Shown here piece by piece: positions 49,630 through 59,453 of a DNA stretch of 64,000 nt. The DNA lies in contig NC_044564.1 in assembly GCF_007565055.1 (NCBI RefSeq), positions 77,086,563 to 77,150,562 of the forward strand. The letters are read 5' to 3'. Made by a program: the position numbers and the translations under genes. The notes under the pieces are model-generated. The model was not told the DNA's origin. It saw only the letters and a list, made by a program, of their open reading frames with translations, and made no database searches. This stretch comes from Rhinopithecus roxellana (lineage: Eukaryota; Chordata; Mammalia; Primates; Cercopithecidae). The stretch's first letter is position 1. Every line of letters begins with the position of its first letter.

Positions 49630-50229
49630 AGGAAAGCAGATTGTTTCATACAGATATGCTTTATAATATATATTATATTTTGCTTTTTGAGCTCAAAATG
49701 AGCAAAATCTCTACAGTGCAAATTTTATGATATGAGCATGATGCTGTACTCTAACACACCTGTTTATGCTTTAATTCCTAAATAACTATATTACTTCATA
49801 TCATAAATGAACATTCATGATCAAAAACCTTCTGGCAAAATTGGTAAAATAAATTAACTAGTTAACTAATTTTTAACTAAGTTTAAAAGAAAATTTCTTT
49901 TTTTTTTTTTTCTATCTATGGATCATGGTGTGAATCTTTTACAGAACCACTGAGTGTTTTTCCCCTATTCTAACTATGCTGAGTTTTGGGCTATCTTCAA
50001 TAATTAGTGAGTTTAACAGCAAGTAGAAAATTTAGAGATTTATTTCACACTAAGATGATGAACATATGGAATAAGTCGCTAACTCAGACCATTGGAGCAG
50101 ATAATACAATTTAGTTTAGCAGCACAAAATTTATTTCTAAAAGAGGGTGAAGATAGCAGGAAAGAATTAGAGAATTGATGCCAGTGGCTTAGAGAATGTC
50201 AGATAAACTCAGATAAAGGTTTCTTAGGC
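49630..50229. other. Unassigned sequence
   Basis: No gene. T13 run at about 49898-49910. Confidence 0.45.
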
Positions 50230-50665
50230 TCACATGGCCTCTCCCTGCACCTCTGTCTTAGTATTCTTTATGTCCTTAGGATATTTTAATTTTCTGGAAA
50301 CGAATATAATTGTGACTAGCTTTGCAAAAATTGCTGCTGTATACCATAATGCATGCTATAAACCATGCAGGGATCTTAAAGTGCATAATCGGGCTGCAGA
50401 TGGCACTGTTAATTTCTATTACAGACTGTAAAATCACGAGGGAGATCGTGTTTGCCTCACTGCCTCACTGTTCTACGAGAATGATTTTTGATAGTTTCCC
50501 TTATTGTACAGCTTTTCTCCAAAGTGTTTGTCTTTTAGAAAAGCCCGAAGGAAGTTACTGGCTTTTAAAAAATCTGTGCAAAACTACCAAGGTGCTCTGG
50601 GTTCTGCTCCCCGCCATCCCCAGTTTGCTAGCCTTATTTAGGGAAGGTACAGGAGTCTGATCACT
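50230..50665. other. Unique, non-repetitive block (possible conserved non-coding element)
   Basis: About 430 bp with balanced composition, no recognised repeat, and dense motif-like words ('cataatgcatgc', 'gctgcagatggc', 'gcataatcgg'). Two overlapping open frames (50234-50431 and 50322-50660) lack family signatures. Conservation cannot be seen from one sequence, so this is only a candidate. Confidence 0.3.
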
Positions 50666-51029
50666 TGGAATGACATGAGCCTTCTGGTGGTTGGGAATTT
50701 ATGAAAATACCAACTATCTGTTTCATAACAAATGTAGAGTATCATTTGAAACTATATTCATGAAAATTCTTTTATAAATGAAGTTCAGTCAATTATTTAA
50801 AAATATGTATAAGATATATGCACACATTTACATACATATAAAAGCAAATAGATTTTGCTTGTTTTGTCACAATTCTATATTCTTCAATGGAATTTTGCCT
50901 CAATAATGTCCACCATCTGGTGTCATCCAAAGGGCCATAATATTTTTAAGTCTGTAGGTTTGAAACCTCCAAACCTGCATCAAATTCAAGAAACCCTTCT
51001 AGCCAGCTTTTCAGATGAATCATTGGCAA

Positions 51030-51240
51030 GGTAGACTTTGAAATCACAAGATCTGTGTTTGGTTCTTAGAAGCAACACTTAATAAGTGTGTGATATTATA
51101 GTTCCCCTAACATTTCTGTTTTTGTGTTCTCTTATCTAAAAATATATCATTTACTGAGGTCTAATGCGATTAAATACAATAATATATGTAAAGTATTTAG
51201 CATTATTCAAAGCATGTGGTAAGCCCATAATGACATTTAC
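51030..51240 (+). mobile_element. MIR (plus)
   Basis: 'acaagatctgtgtttggttc', 'acacttaataagtgtgtgat' and 'gtaaagtatttagcattatt' are in MIR order. Confidence 0.75.
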
Positions 51241-51680
51241 TAAGAATCTGCTTTTGTATGTGTTTTATTCACTTTAAATATCTGAAGCTAATTTGATATA
51301 TACTATATATATATATATCTCCAAGTATTTCATTTCATTTCCCATGGAAATACACTCACTTTATTCAAACTCTAAGTTCTTTTTCCATAGACCAAGTTAA
51401 GAATCTTACTTAGGAATGCAGCATTTTTAAGACTTTGCTCCAAATTATGCAGACACAAGCCATTTTAAATTGAAAGGCATTCACTAAAGAGGGTAGATGG
51501 GATTAAAGAATAGAAATGTATAAGATGTGGGTAAGACTTTTTTTGGCTTTACTACTGTTGATTCAAAGAATAAATAGATTGCACAAAGGTGCTAAAATGA
51601 TTTCAGGCCAAACTTTGAGGCAAGTACTCCATGTGAATATTATTGCCTTTCACCAATGTAACTATCACTTCCACGCAGGT
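51241..51680. other. Unassigned sequence
   Basis: A (ta)n patch lies at about 51297-51318. No gene. Confidence 0.45.
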
Positions 51681-51938
51681 TTAGGCAAATACCCAATGTA
51701 GATGACAGGTTGATGGGTGCAGCAAACCACCATACCACGTGTATACCTATGTAACAAACCTGCACATTCTGCACAAGTACTCCAGAACTTAAAGTATAAT
51801 AATAATAATAATAATAATAATAGTATGTGTAATAGGGAATAAAAGTTAATATTTAAAAAAGAGACATTGTATATGTATTTTTATCCCTTTCTCTGTCGAA
51901 ACCTACCAAAATAAGAAGTCATGTGAGCACACAGCAAG
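51681..51938 (+). repeat. Inverted copy of the MLT1/L1 junction at 54657-54911
   Basis: It reads, in order: L1 3' UTR end ('gttgatgggtgcagcaaacc', 'aaagtataataataataata'), the transduced-looking tag 'tagtatgtgtaataggg', A run, then MLT1 sequence ('cctaccaaaataagaagtc', 'gtgagcacacagcaag'). The reverse complement of 54657-54911 matches it with about five substitutions and one TAA-unit length difference. Sequence outside this block does not match. Confidence 0.95.
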
Positions 51939-54493
51939 TTTCAAAGTTTGTCCATCTTACATTTCTTAACAATTTCTACCTTTTATTGTCAAATAATTTT
52001 CTCTTTTATGGATGTATAAAATATTTGATTCAGTATATTTTAAGTTCTTGAACCAACCTAAGCACTTGAGAGGTTACAGATATACATATTATCTATATCT
52101 ACAGCTATATTTATCTATCTATTTTTCTTTTAATTGCTCAGTAAAGCTCCTTTCTTGAATTTTAAAATATTCCAATCTTTTCTAAAATTTAAAAGATTGA
52201 TAACACTCATTACTGTTGGGAATATAGCTTGATACACACATTTTAGAGGCAATTTGACAGTACAAACTGCAATATTTAGCATTATTCATCTTTTAATATA
52301 CCTCAAATAAATGATTTGAAATGTATAAGAAGATATGCAGAAAAAATATTTTTGGTTGGGCTCTTTGAACAGTTTAATATTGAAAACCAATTCACAACAA
52401 AATCAGATTGCCTACAAAGTTGCAAATGTATAATCGTATCCATGAATATGACTCAATAATGAAAATGACAATGTACATTTCTATTTGTTGTCATGGAAAA
52501 ATTCAAGTATTACATTATCAAAAGCAAAGTATGTGAATTATCTTCATCAAAAAGTCATGTTAAAGGCGGATAGATAGATGGATAGATAGATAGATAAATA
52601 GATAATCTCTGTGTTTACTAGCAAGCTAGTTAGCTAACTACGTTCTTATCTATTAATGAAAGTTAGTGAATTAATGTAGGATTGGAATGGTTATTGGTAG
52701 AGGAGAGTAGTAAGCATGGTTTCTATAGCATTCACTGATAAACAGGTTGTAATAGATACACAGAGTGAAAGGTAGAGCCTTAGATCTATAGAGGTGACGT
52801 TAGGGAATTTTAACCTAGACATTCTCACAACTCCCTTCCCCACCCCCCCAACACAGAAGGTCTTTAGAGGGCATACTTTTAGGAGAGAAAAAGTAAATAA
52901 ATAACTTGCTGCAGTTTTTGAACTTTTCATTGACTAGGATGATAAACACTAGGAAGCAGATGACAGGAATAACTGGATCCTTGTGCACTGTTTGAATAAA
53001 GTGGTTACTCAGATGAGGGGGTGGGGCAAAAATTCTTATAGATACCTAGCATAATCACTGTGAGCCTGTACCTAATCCATTCTACCAGCAGGAAAAATAT
53101 AAACAGATAGCAACTCACCTGGTGTTTGCAGATGTTGAGCCCCGAGGAAGCAGGGAGAGCAACCCGGTCTCTCTTCAGCCACCCAGGATGGGAGATGCAT
53201 GTGAGCTGTTCTGAGCCTGTGAAGTTTGAGAAGCAAACCTCCCTCCCCTCAAAGACTAGAGAAGACTTTCAGATATATCCAGCCACTTACTCAAAGATAA
53301 AAATTGGTTTTGCCAGAAAAGGCAAAGATTGCCTCTATCAGGAAGATAATTTTCAGATCTAAAAGTTACACCTACCATACATTTGAGCCTAGCAGTCATC
53401 AGTTCAGATAGAGGAGAGACAGGAAGCTGAACAGAGCAATTAGAGAAATGGGTTTCCTGAAACATACAAGTGTCTCTGCCTTGGAGAGCAAACTTTTACT
53501 TCTGAGCAAAAATTCAGAATCTGCAAGACAAAGGGAGAAGAGTAGTATCAGTTTTTAGAATTTTAAATATAAAAGATTTATTAGAGGAATTGTATTTTAA
53601 GCATTTACTATATGTTAGGCAAAATTTGAATTCCATTACATATATCAATGCATGCGGTCTTTATAATTTTAGCTTACATATTCATATCACATAACTCCAG
53701 AGAAGGACTCATATTTGCAATCTAAAGAAGGTAAGAGTACATTGACATATGCTTAAGAATACACAAAAATGAGAATATAGTCTTAAAAATCAAAAACGAA
53801 TACTCTCCCTCAAGTGACCATTATACAAAGACATTGTGAATTAGAACTCTAGAGAAGTGATATATTTCCCATATAAATGACAACTTATTATGGTTGAATT
53901 TGATTCACAAATGAAACATACGGAGCTTATATTTAAAATTACAACTTTCCATTTCACAATTGTACGTGTAGCAATTATGTTATAAAAGTCATATTGTCCC
54001 TTTGTACACAAAACACTTGAGCAATAATTTATATTTTTTTCAGAATGTTTTTCATAGATGGTTCTTAAACAAGATGGTCTTTCTCAGGAAAATAAAAACC
54101 AACTACCCTCCTAATTAGGATAATAACAAGAATAAGTACAAAAATCATGCTGGCCAGAGCTTTTAAGAGCACAATGAAGTCCGTGGGTTGCTAAAATGTT
54201 TGCTTCTGACAGGAAAGAAAGCATATTTAATCACTACGCTCAATAATTTACTAGGACCATACGATCTTCACCACTATACATGTGGAGAAAGCACAGGGCA
54301 CTGTTGCTTTGAAAGCAAAGGACACTGACAAGATGGAGAACTAGCCTATGCAGCTGACTCTCTTTCCTATAGCAGCTTGCTATAAATGCAAGCACGAAAG
54401 GAACATAAAAAATAAAAAGCCACTGAAAAAAGCAAAGGCATTTGGGGGATGATATTGGTGGCAGTCTGGGTTGGAAGACAGGTAGGGGAATGT
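51939..54493. other. Unassigned sequence between the inverted copies
   Basis: No gene. It holds an imperfect (gata)n at 52567-52605, a 'gcaagctagttagctaacta' near-palindrome at 52621-52640, and a weak MIR-like stretch (minus) at about 53590-53710. 53080-53470 is somewhat GC-richer, with no recognised repeat. Confidence 0.45.
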
Positions 54494-55388
54494 ATCAGCC
54501 ATCTTGGGCTGCCATAACAAAATACCACAAACTGGGTGATTTAAGCAACAGCAATTTATTTCTCACAGTTTTGGAGGCTGGGAAGTCCAAGATCAAGGTG
54601 CTGGCTGATTCAGTTCCTGGTGACTGCTTTCTCCCTGGCTTGTACGTGGCCTTCGTCTTGCTGTGTGCTCACATGACTTCTTATTTTGGTAGGTTTCGAC
54701 AGAGAAAGGGATAAAAATACATATACAACGTCTCTTTTTTAAATATTAACTTTTATTCCCTATTACACATACTATTTTTATTATTATTATTATTATACTT
54801 TAAGTTCTGGGGTACTTGTGCAGAATGTGCAGGTTTGTTACATAGGTATACACGTGCTATGGTGGTTTGCTGCACCCATCAACCTGTCATCTACATTGGG
54901 TATTTGTCTAATGCTATCCCTCCCCTAGCTCCCCACCCCACTACAGGCCCTGGCGTATGATGTTCCCCTCCCTGTGTCCATGTGTTCTCCTTGTTCAACT
55001 CCCACTTATGAGTGAGAACATGTGGTGTTTGGTTTTCTGTTCTTGTGATAGTTTGCTGAGAATGATGGTTTCCAGCTTCATCCATCTCCCTGCAAAGGAC
55101 ATGAACTCATCCTTTTTATGGCTGTGTAGTATTTCATGGTGTATATGTGCCCCATTTTCTTTATCCAGTCTATCATTGGTGGACATTTGGGTTGGTTCCA
55201 AGTCTTTGCTATTTTGAACACTGTCTCTTTTTATAAAGACACTAATCTTATGTGATCAGGACCCTACCCTTTTGACTTCATTTACTCTTAGTTACTTCTG
55301 TAAAGGACCTATCTCCAACTGTAGTCATATTGGAAGTTAGCATTTCAACACACAAATTTTGATGGGACACAAACATTCAGTCTATATC
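54494..55388 (-). mobile_element. MLT1-type LTR (minus), interrupted by an L1
   Basis: Left part 54494-54739 ('gtatcagccatcttgggctg', 'aaaataccacaaactggg', 'caatttatttctcacag') and right part 55223-55388 ('gtctctttttataaagacac', 'atttcaacacacaaattttg', 'gacacaaacattcagtc') are consecutive MLT1 reverse-strand segments. No retroviral interior. Confidence 0.9.
54740..55222 (-). mobile_element. L1PA-type 3' end (minus), 5'-truncated, with a short 3' extension
   Basis: Target duplication GTCTCTTTTT (54730-54739 and 55223-55232), perfect 10 bp. In L1 sense the order is ORF2 end, 3' UTR, (TAA)n stretch, then about 34 bp of non-L1 sequence (54741-54774, containing AATAAA on the minus strand at 54752-54757), then an A run at the target duplication. 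This is the arrangement expected of 3' transduction. The ORF2 remnant (54995-55201 minus) ends in SLISGS. Confidence 0.9.
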
Positions 55389-55950
55389 AGGGAAGAACTT
55401 TGATACTCTGTTCTTTTTTTCTTGTGCATTGTTGGAATGATTGAAGGCTGCCCCTTTGCAGCAGAAACAGAAAGCAGTTCAGACTAAAGTGCGTCCCTGG
55501 TATAATATTACAATATATAAAAGTCTTGCTGATGAGAGAAGCTGATTAAAATAGGTGAAGGCAACCTCCCTCAGATGGTTGTTTACCCTTCTATCTTCTT
55601 GCCCTTCACCCTCCATGACTTGTTGATTACATCTTGAAAAGATTGGCTCTACCCAGTACTACTGTTTCATAAACATTTGAGGTTCTCACAGGTGAAGGAT
55701 TTAAGGTAAATACCTGACAGTGGTCAATATGCAAGGGTAATAAACAGTGCTTCAGTTTTGCACAAGGTTCTTCATCTGGGGATCCTCCTCACATCTCTTC
55801 TTAATGTCACATGTAGGAGTGCAAACTGCAGCTTAACTTTCAACCCTTACTTAATGTATGTTGTGTAATGGAAGTTGAATTCTCCCAGGTAAATATTAGT
55901 TTGTATACCAGAGGACAGAAATCCCTGTTTAACAAAGAGACAAGCAAACA
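55389..55950. other. Unassigned sequence
   Basis: No gene or repeat recognised. Confidence 0.45.
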
Positions 55951-55954
55951 AAAT

Positions 55955-56275
55955 CTGAACAATATATGCCACATGCAGCAGAATTATTGATAGAGGCAGA
56001 CCGCAATTTTAAAACAAGCTTAATAACGATCCTCAAAACATAAATAAGACATTTTAAAGTAGAAATATTCTAAATACAGTGAGAATTGGAATAAAGAATA
56101 AGTAGCACAATGAATGCAGTCAAAGAATGAATTACTGAACTGGAAGATTGTATTGAAAGGCTTTTTCAGAAGCCAACATGAATGTTTAAAGGATACGTAA
56201 TATGGAGAGAAGAAAAAATATATTAACATCATTCTTTAAAAAATTGAGTCTTGCAGAGAAACAGTGAATAAAGAC
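55955..56275 (+). mobile_element. Possible L1M ORF1-region fragment
   Basis: 'aatgaattactgaactggaa' followed by 'gattgtattgaaaggc' resembles the old L1 ORF1 region ('...gaactggaagatag...'). Weak. Confidence 0.35.
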
Positions 56276-56300
56276 AATGAGGCTTCTTTTTATTTCTTAT

Positions 56301-56605
56301 GTTTTTTGTTTTGTTTTGTTTTCCTTTCTTTTTAAGACAGAGTTACCCAGGCTGGAGTACAGTGGCACAATCCCAGCTCACTAAAGACACGATTTCCCGA
56401 TCTCCAGCACTCCTCCCACCTCAACCCCCTGAGTATGTGAGACTATAGGTGTGTGCCACCATGCCCAGCTAATTTGTAAACTTTTTGTAGAGACAGGGTT
56501 TCACCATGTTGCCCACACTGGTCTCAAACTCCTGGGATCAAGTGATTTCCCTGCTGCGGTCTCCTAAATGGCTGGGATTATAGGCATGAGCCACCGCACT
56601 TGGCC
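56301..56605 (-). mobile_element. AluJ-type (minus)
   Basis: (gtttt)n/poly-T, 'gagttacccaggctggagta', to 'gccaccgcacttggcc'. Target duplication TTATTTCTTAT (56290-56300) / TTATTCCTTAT (56606-56616), one mismatch. Confidence 0.93.
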
Positions 56606-56616
56606 TTATTCCTTAT

Positions 56617-57001
56617 ACTTCTATCCATGCTGCATTTAAAGCAAGAAAAAAGAAATAATGTGTTGAAATGAAAGCATACTTATAGTGAGAAATGAATTGT
56701 CTACAGAACAAAAGTACTTCTGATATATTGATATATATTAAACCCATTAAGGGAGAGAATTAGAGCCAGGTCATTGTATCCCTGGATAGATTTGTTCAGA
56801 AGCCATTTTCTCATTTTCTTTTTAAGCTATGGACTACTAAAAATATCCACATTCACCTAAGAGACACACTCACAAAATACTCCGATCAAAAAAAAACCAC
56901 TCTATGGTATCTCATTTATAATGAATAAAAATGGTAGATAAACTGTTCTCCAGTAGTTACATGACTAAATATTTCTATGAGGAATATTAACTGAAATTAG
57001 A
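56617..57001. other. Unassigned sequence
   Basis: No gene. Nothing recognised. Confidence 0.45.
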
Positions 57002-57130
57002 CTATCACCAGGTGTGGTTGCTCACAAATGTAGTCCCAGCTACTTGGGAGCCTGAGGCAGGAGAATCGTTTGAGGCCAAGAGTTTGAGACCAGCCTGGGC
57101 AGCATAGTGAGACTCCATCTCTAAAAATAA
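57002..57130 (+). mobile_element. FLAM (free left Alu monomer)
   Basis: 'caggtgtggttgctcac', 'agtcccagctacttggga', 'gagaccagcctgggcagc', ending 'gactccatctctaaaaat'. A single monomer with no right half. Confidence 0.85.
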
Positions 57131-57187
57131 AAATAAATAAATAAATAAATAAGTAAATAAATACATACATACATACATACATACATA
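57119..57187 (+). repeat. (AAATA)n(AATA)n(CATA)n tail microsatellite
   Basis: The monomer's A-rich tail has become 'aaataaataaataaataag' and then about seven 'cata' units. Confidence 0.93.
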
Positions 57188-57347
57188 GTATAACCCATGT
57201 GGAGTAAATAGACACCAGAGGTCACTGAATCACACTTTGCAATTAGATTCTAGCTGAAATGGAAGAGACTCCTAATGTTACCTTATCAACTCATAATTAC
57301 AGTAACTCAAAATGTTTTCTCTCAACATTAATATAAGAAATGGAAAA

Positions 57348-58374
57348 AGGGGCGGAGCAAGATGGCCAAATAGGAACAGCTCCAGTCTCCAGCTCCCAGT
57401 GCGAGCGACATAGAAGACAGGTGATTTCTGCATTTTCAACTGAGGTACTAGGTTTATCTCACCAGGGAGTGCCGGACAATCAGTGCTGGTCAGCTGCTGC
57501 AGCCCGACCAGCGAGAGCTGAAGCAGGGCGAGGCATCGCCTCACCTGGGAAGCACAAGGGGGAAGGGAATCCCTTTTCCTAGCCAGGGGAACTGAGACAC
57601 ACAACACCTGGAAAATTGGGTAACTCCCACCCCAATACTGCGCTTTAAGCAAACGGGCACACCAGGAGAATATATCCCACACCTGGCCAGGAGGGTCCCA
57701 CGCCCACGGAGCCTCCCTCATTGCTAACACAGCAGTCTGCGATCTAACCGCAAGGCAGCAGCGAGGCTGGGGGAGGGGCGCCTGCCATTGCTGAGGTTAA
57801 GTAGGTAAACAAAGCCGCTGGGAAGCTCGAACTGGGTGGAGCTCACAGCAGCTCAAGGAAACCTGCCTGTCTCTGTAGACTCCACCTGTGGGGACAGGGC
57901 ACAGCTAAAAAGCAACAACAAAAAAGCAGCAGAACCTCTGCAGACGCAAACGACTCTGACAGCTTTGAAGAGAGCAGTGGATCTCCCAGCATGGAGGATG
58001 AGATCTGAGAACAGACAGACTGCCTGCTCAAGTGGGTCCCTGACCCCTGAGTAGCCTAACTGGGAGACATCCTCCACTAGGGGCAGAACAACACCCCACA
58101 CCTCACACAGTGGAGTACACCCCTGAGAGGAAGCTTCCAAAGCAAGAATCAGACAGGTACACTCACTGTTCAGCAGTATTCTACCTTCTGCAGCCTCTGC
58201 TGCTGACACCCAGGCAAACAGGGTCTGGAGTGGACCTCAAGCAATCTCCAACAGACCTACAGCTGAGGGTCCTGACTGTTAGAAGGAAAACTAACAAACA
58301 GGAAGGACACCCACACCAAAACCCCATCAGTACGTCACCATCATCAACGACCAGAGGCAGATAAAACCACAAAG
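57348..58374 (+). promoter_or_regulatory. L1 5' UTR / internal Pol II promoter
   Basis: Contains the YY1 site CAAGATGGCC at 57358-57367, which in L1 sets the transcription start at the element's first base. It is GC-rich (CpG-containing) against an AT-rich neighbourhood. Long frames on both strands here (for example 57278-57730 and 57853-58209 minus) are unlikely to be genes. An antisense promoter is known in human L1 5' UTRs; whether it works here cannot be read from sequence. Confidence 0.9.
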
Positions 58375-59390
58375 ATGGGGAAAAAGCAGGGCAGAAAAGC
58401 TGGAAATTCAAAGAATAAGAGCACATCTCCCCCTCCAAAGGAACACAGCTCATCGCCAGCAACAGATCAAAGCTGGACGGAGGATGACTTTGATGAGATG
58501 AGAGAAGAAGGCTTCAGACCATCAAACTTCTCAGAGCTAAAGGAGGAATTATGTACCCAGCACAAAGAAACTAAAAATCTTGAAAAAAGAGTGGAAGAAT
58601 TGATAACCAGAATAATTAATGCAGAGAAGGACATAAACGAACTGACAGAGATGAAAACCATGACACGAGAAATATGTGACAAATGCAACAGCTTCAGTAA
58701 CCGACTCAATCAACTGGAAGAAAGAGTATCAGCAATTGAGGATCAAATGAATGAAATGAAGTGAGAAGAGAAGTCTAAAGAAAAAGAAGAAAAAGAAATG
58801 AACAAAGCCTGCAAGAAGCATGGTATTATGTAAAAAGACCAAATCTACATCTGATTGGGGTGCCTGAAAGTGAGGGGGAAAATGGAACCAAGTTGGAAAA
58901 CACTCTTCAGGATATCATCCAGGAGAACTTCCCCAACCTAGTAGGGCAGGTCAACATTCAAATTCAGGAAATACAGAGAACACCACAAAGACACTCCTCG
59001 AGAAGAACAACTCCAAGACACATAATTGCCAGATTCACCAAAGTTGAAATGAAGGAAAAAATCTTAAGGGCAGCCAGAGAGAAAGGTCGGGTTACCCACA
59101 AAGGGAAGCCCATCAGACTAACAGCAGATCTCTCGGCAGAAACTCTACAAGCCAGAAGAGAGTGGGGGCCAATATTCAACATTCTTAAAGAAAAGAATTT
59201 TAAACCCAGAATTTCATATCCAGCCAAACTAAGTTTCATCAGTGAAGGAGAAATAAAATCCTTTACAGATAAGCAAACACTTAGAGATTTTGTCACCACC
59301 AGGCCTGCCTTACAAGAGACCCTGAAGGAAGCACTAAACATGGAAAGGAACAACCGGTACCAGCCATTGCAAAAACATGCCAAAATGTAA
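58375..59390 (+). pseudogene. L1 ORF1 (RNA-binding chaperone), broken
   Basis: ORF1p normally is about 338 residues and forms a trimer that coats L1 RNA in cytoplasmic particles. Here the start (MGKKQGRKAGNSKNK) is intact, followed by the coiled-coil region (KRVEELITRIINAEKDINEL..., LNQLEERVSAIEDQM) up to codon 129. At 58762-58764 an arginine CGA has become TGA, a typical CpG transition. A one-base deletion in the A-rich run at about 58785-58800 then shifts the frame. The RRM and C-terminal domain are readable again from about 58860 to 59390 in a third frame, with RRTTPRHIIARFTKVEMKEK and the usual NRYQPLQKHAKM end. Non-functional. Confidence 0.95.
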
Positions 59391-59453
59391 AGACCATCGA
59401 GGCTAGGAAGAAACTGCATCAACTAATGAGCAAAATAACCAGTTAATATCATA
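59391..59453 (+). other. L1 inter-ORF spacer
   Basis: The 63-bp interval 'agaccatcgaggctaggaag...' matches the usual primate L1 spacer, from which ORF2 is translated by an unconventional mechanism. Confidence 0.85.

Noticed and set aside
50322..50660. 112-codon plus-strand frame
   Set aside because: Overlaps another frame of similar length, no start context or domain; listed only as a possible non-coding element.
57278..57730. 150-codon open frame on the minus strand
   Set aside because: Lies across the L1 5' UTR and its flank; GC-rich promoter sequence gives chance frames. No domain recognised.
57853..58209. 118-codon open frame on the minus strand
   Set aside because: Antisense to the L1 5' UTR, no recognised family.
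58964..59422. 152-codon minus-strand frame
   Set aside because: Antisense shadow of the L1 ORF1 C-terminal part.
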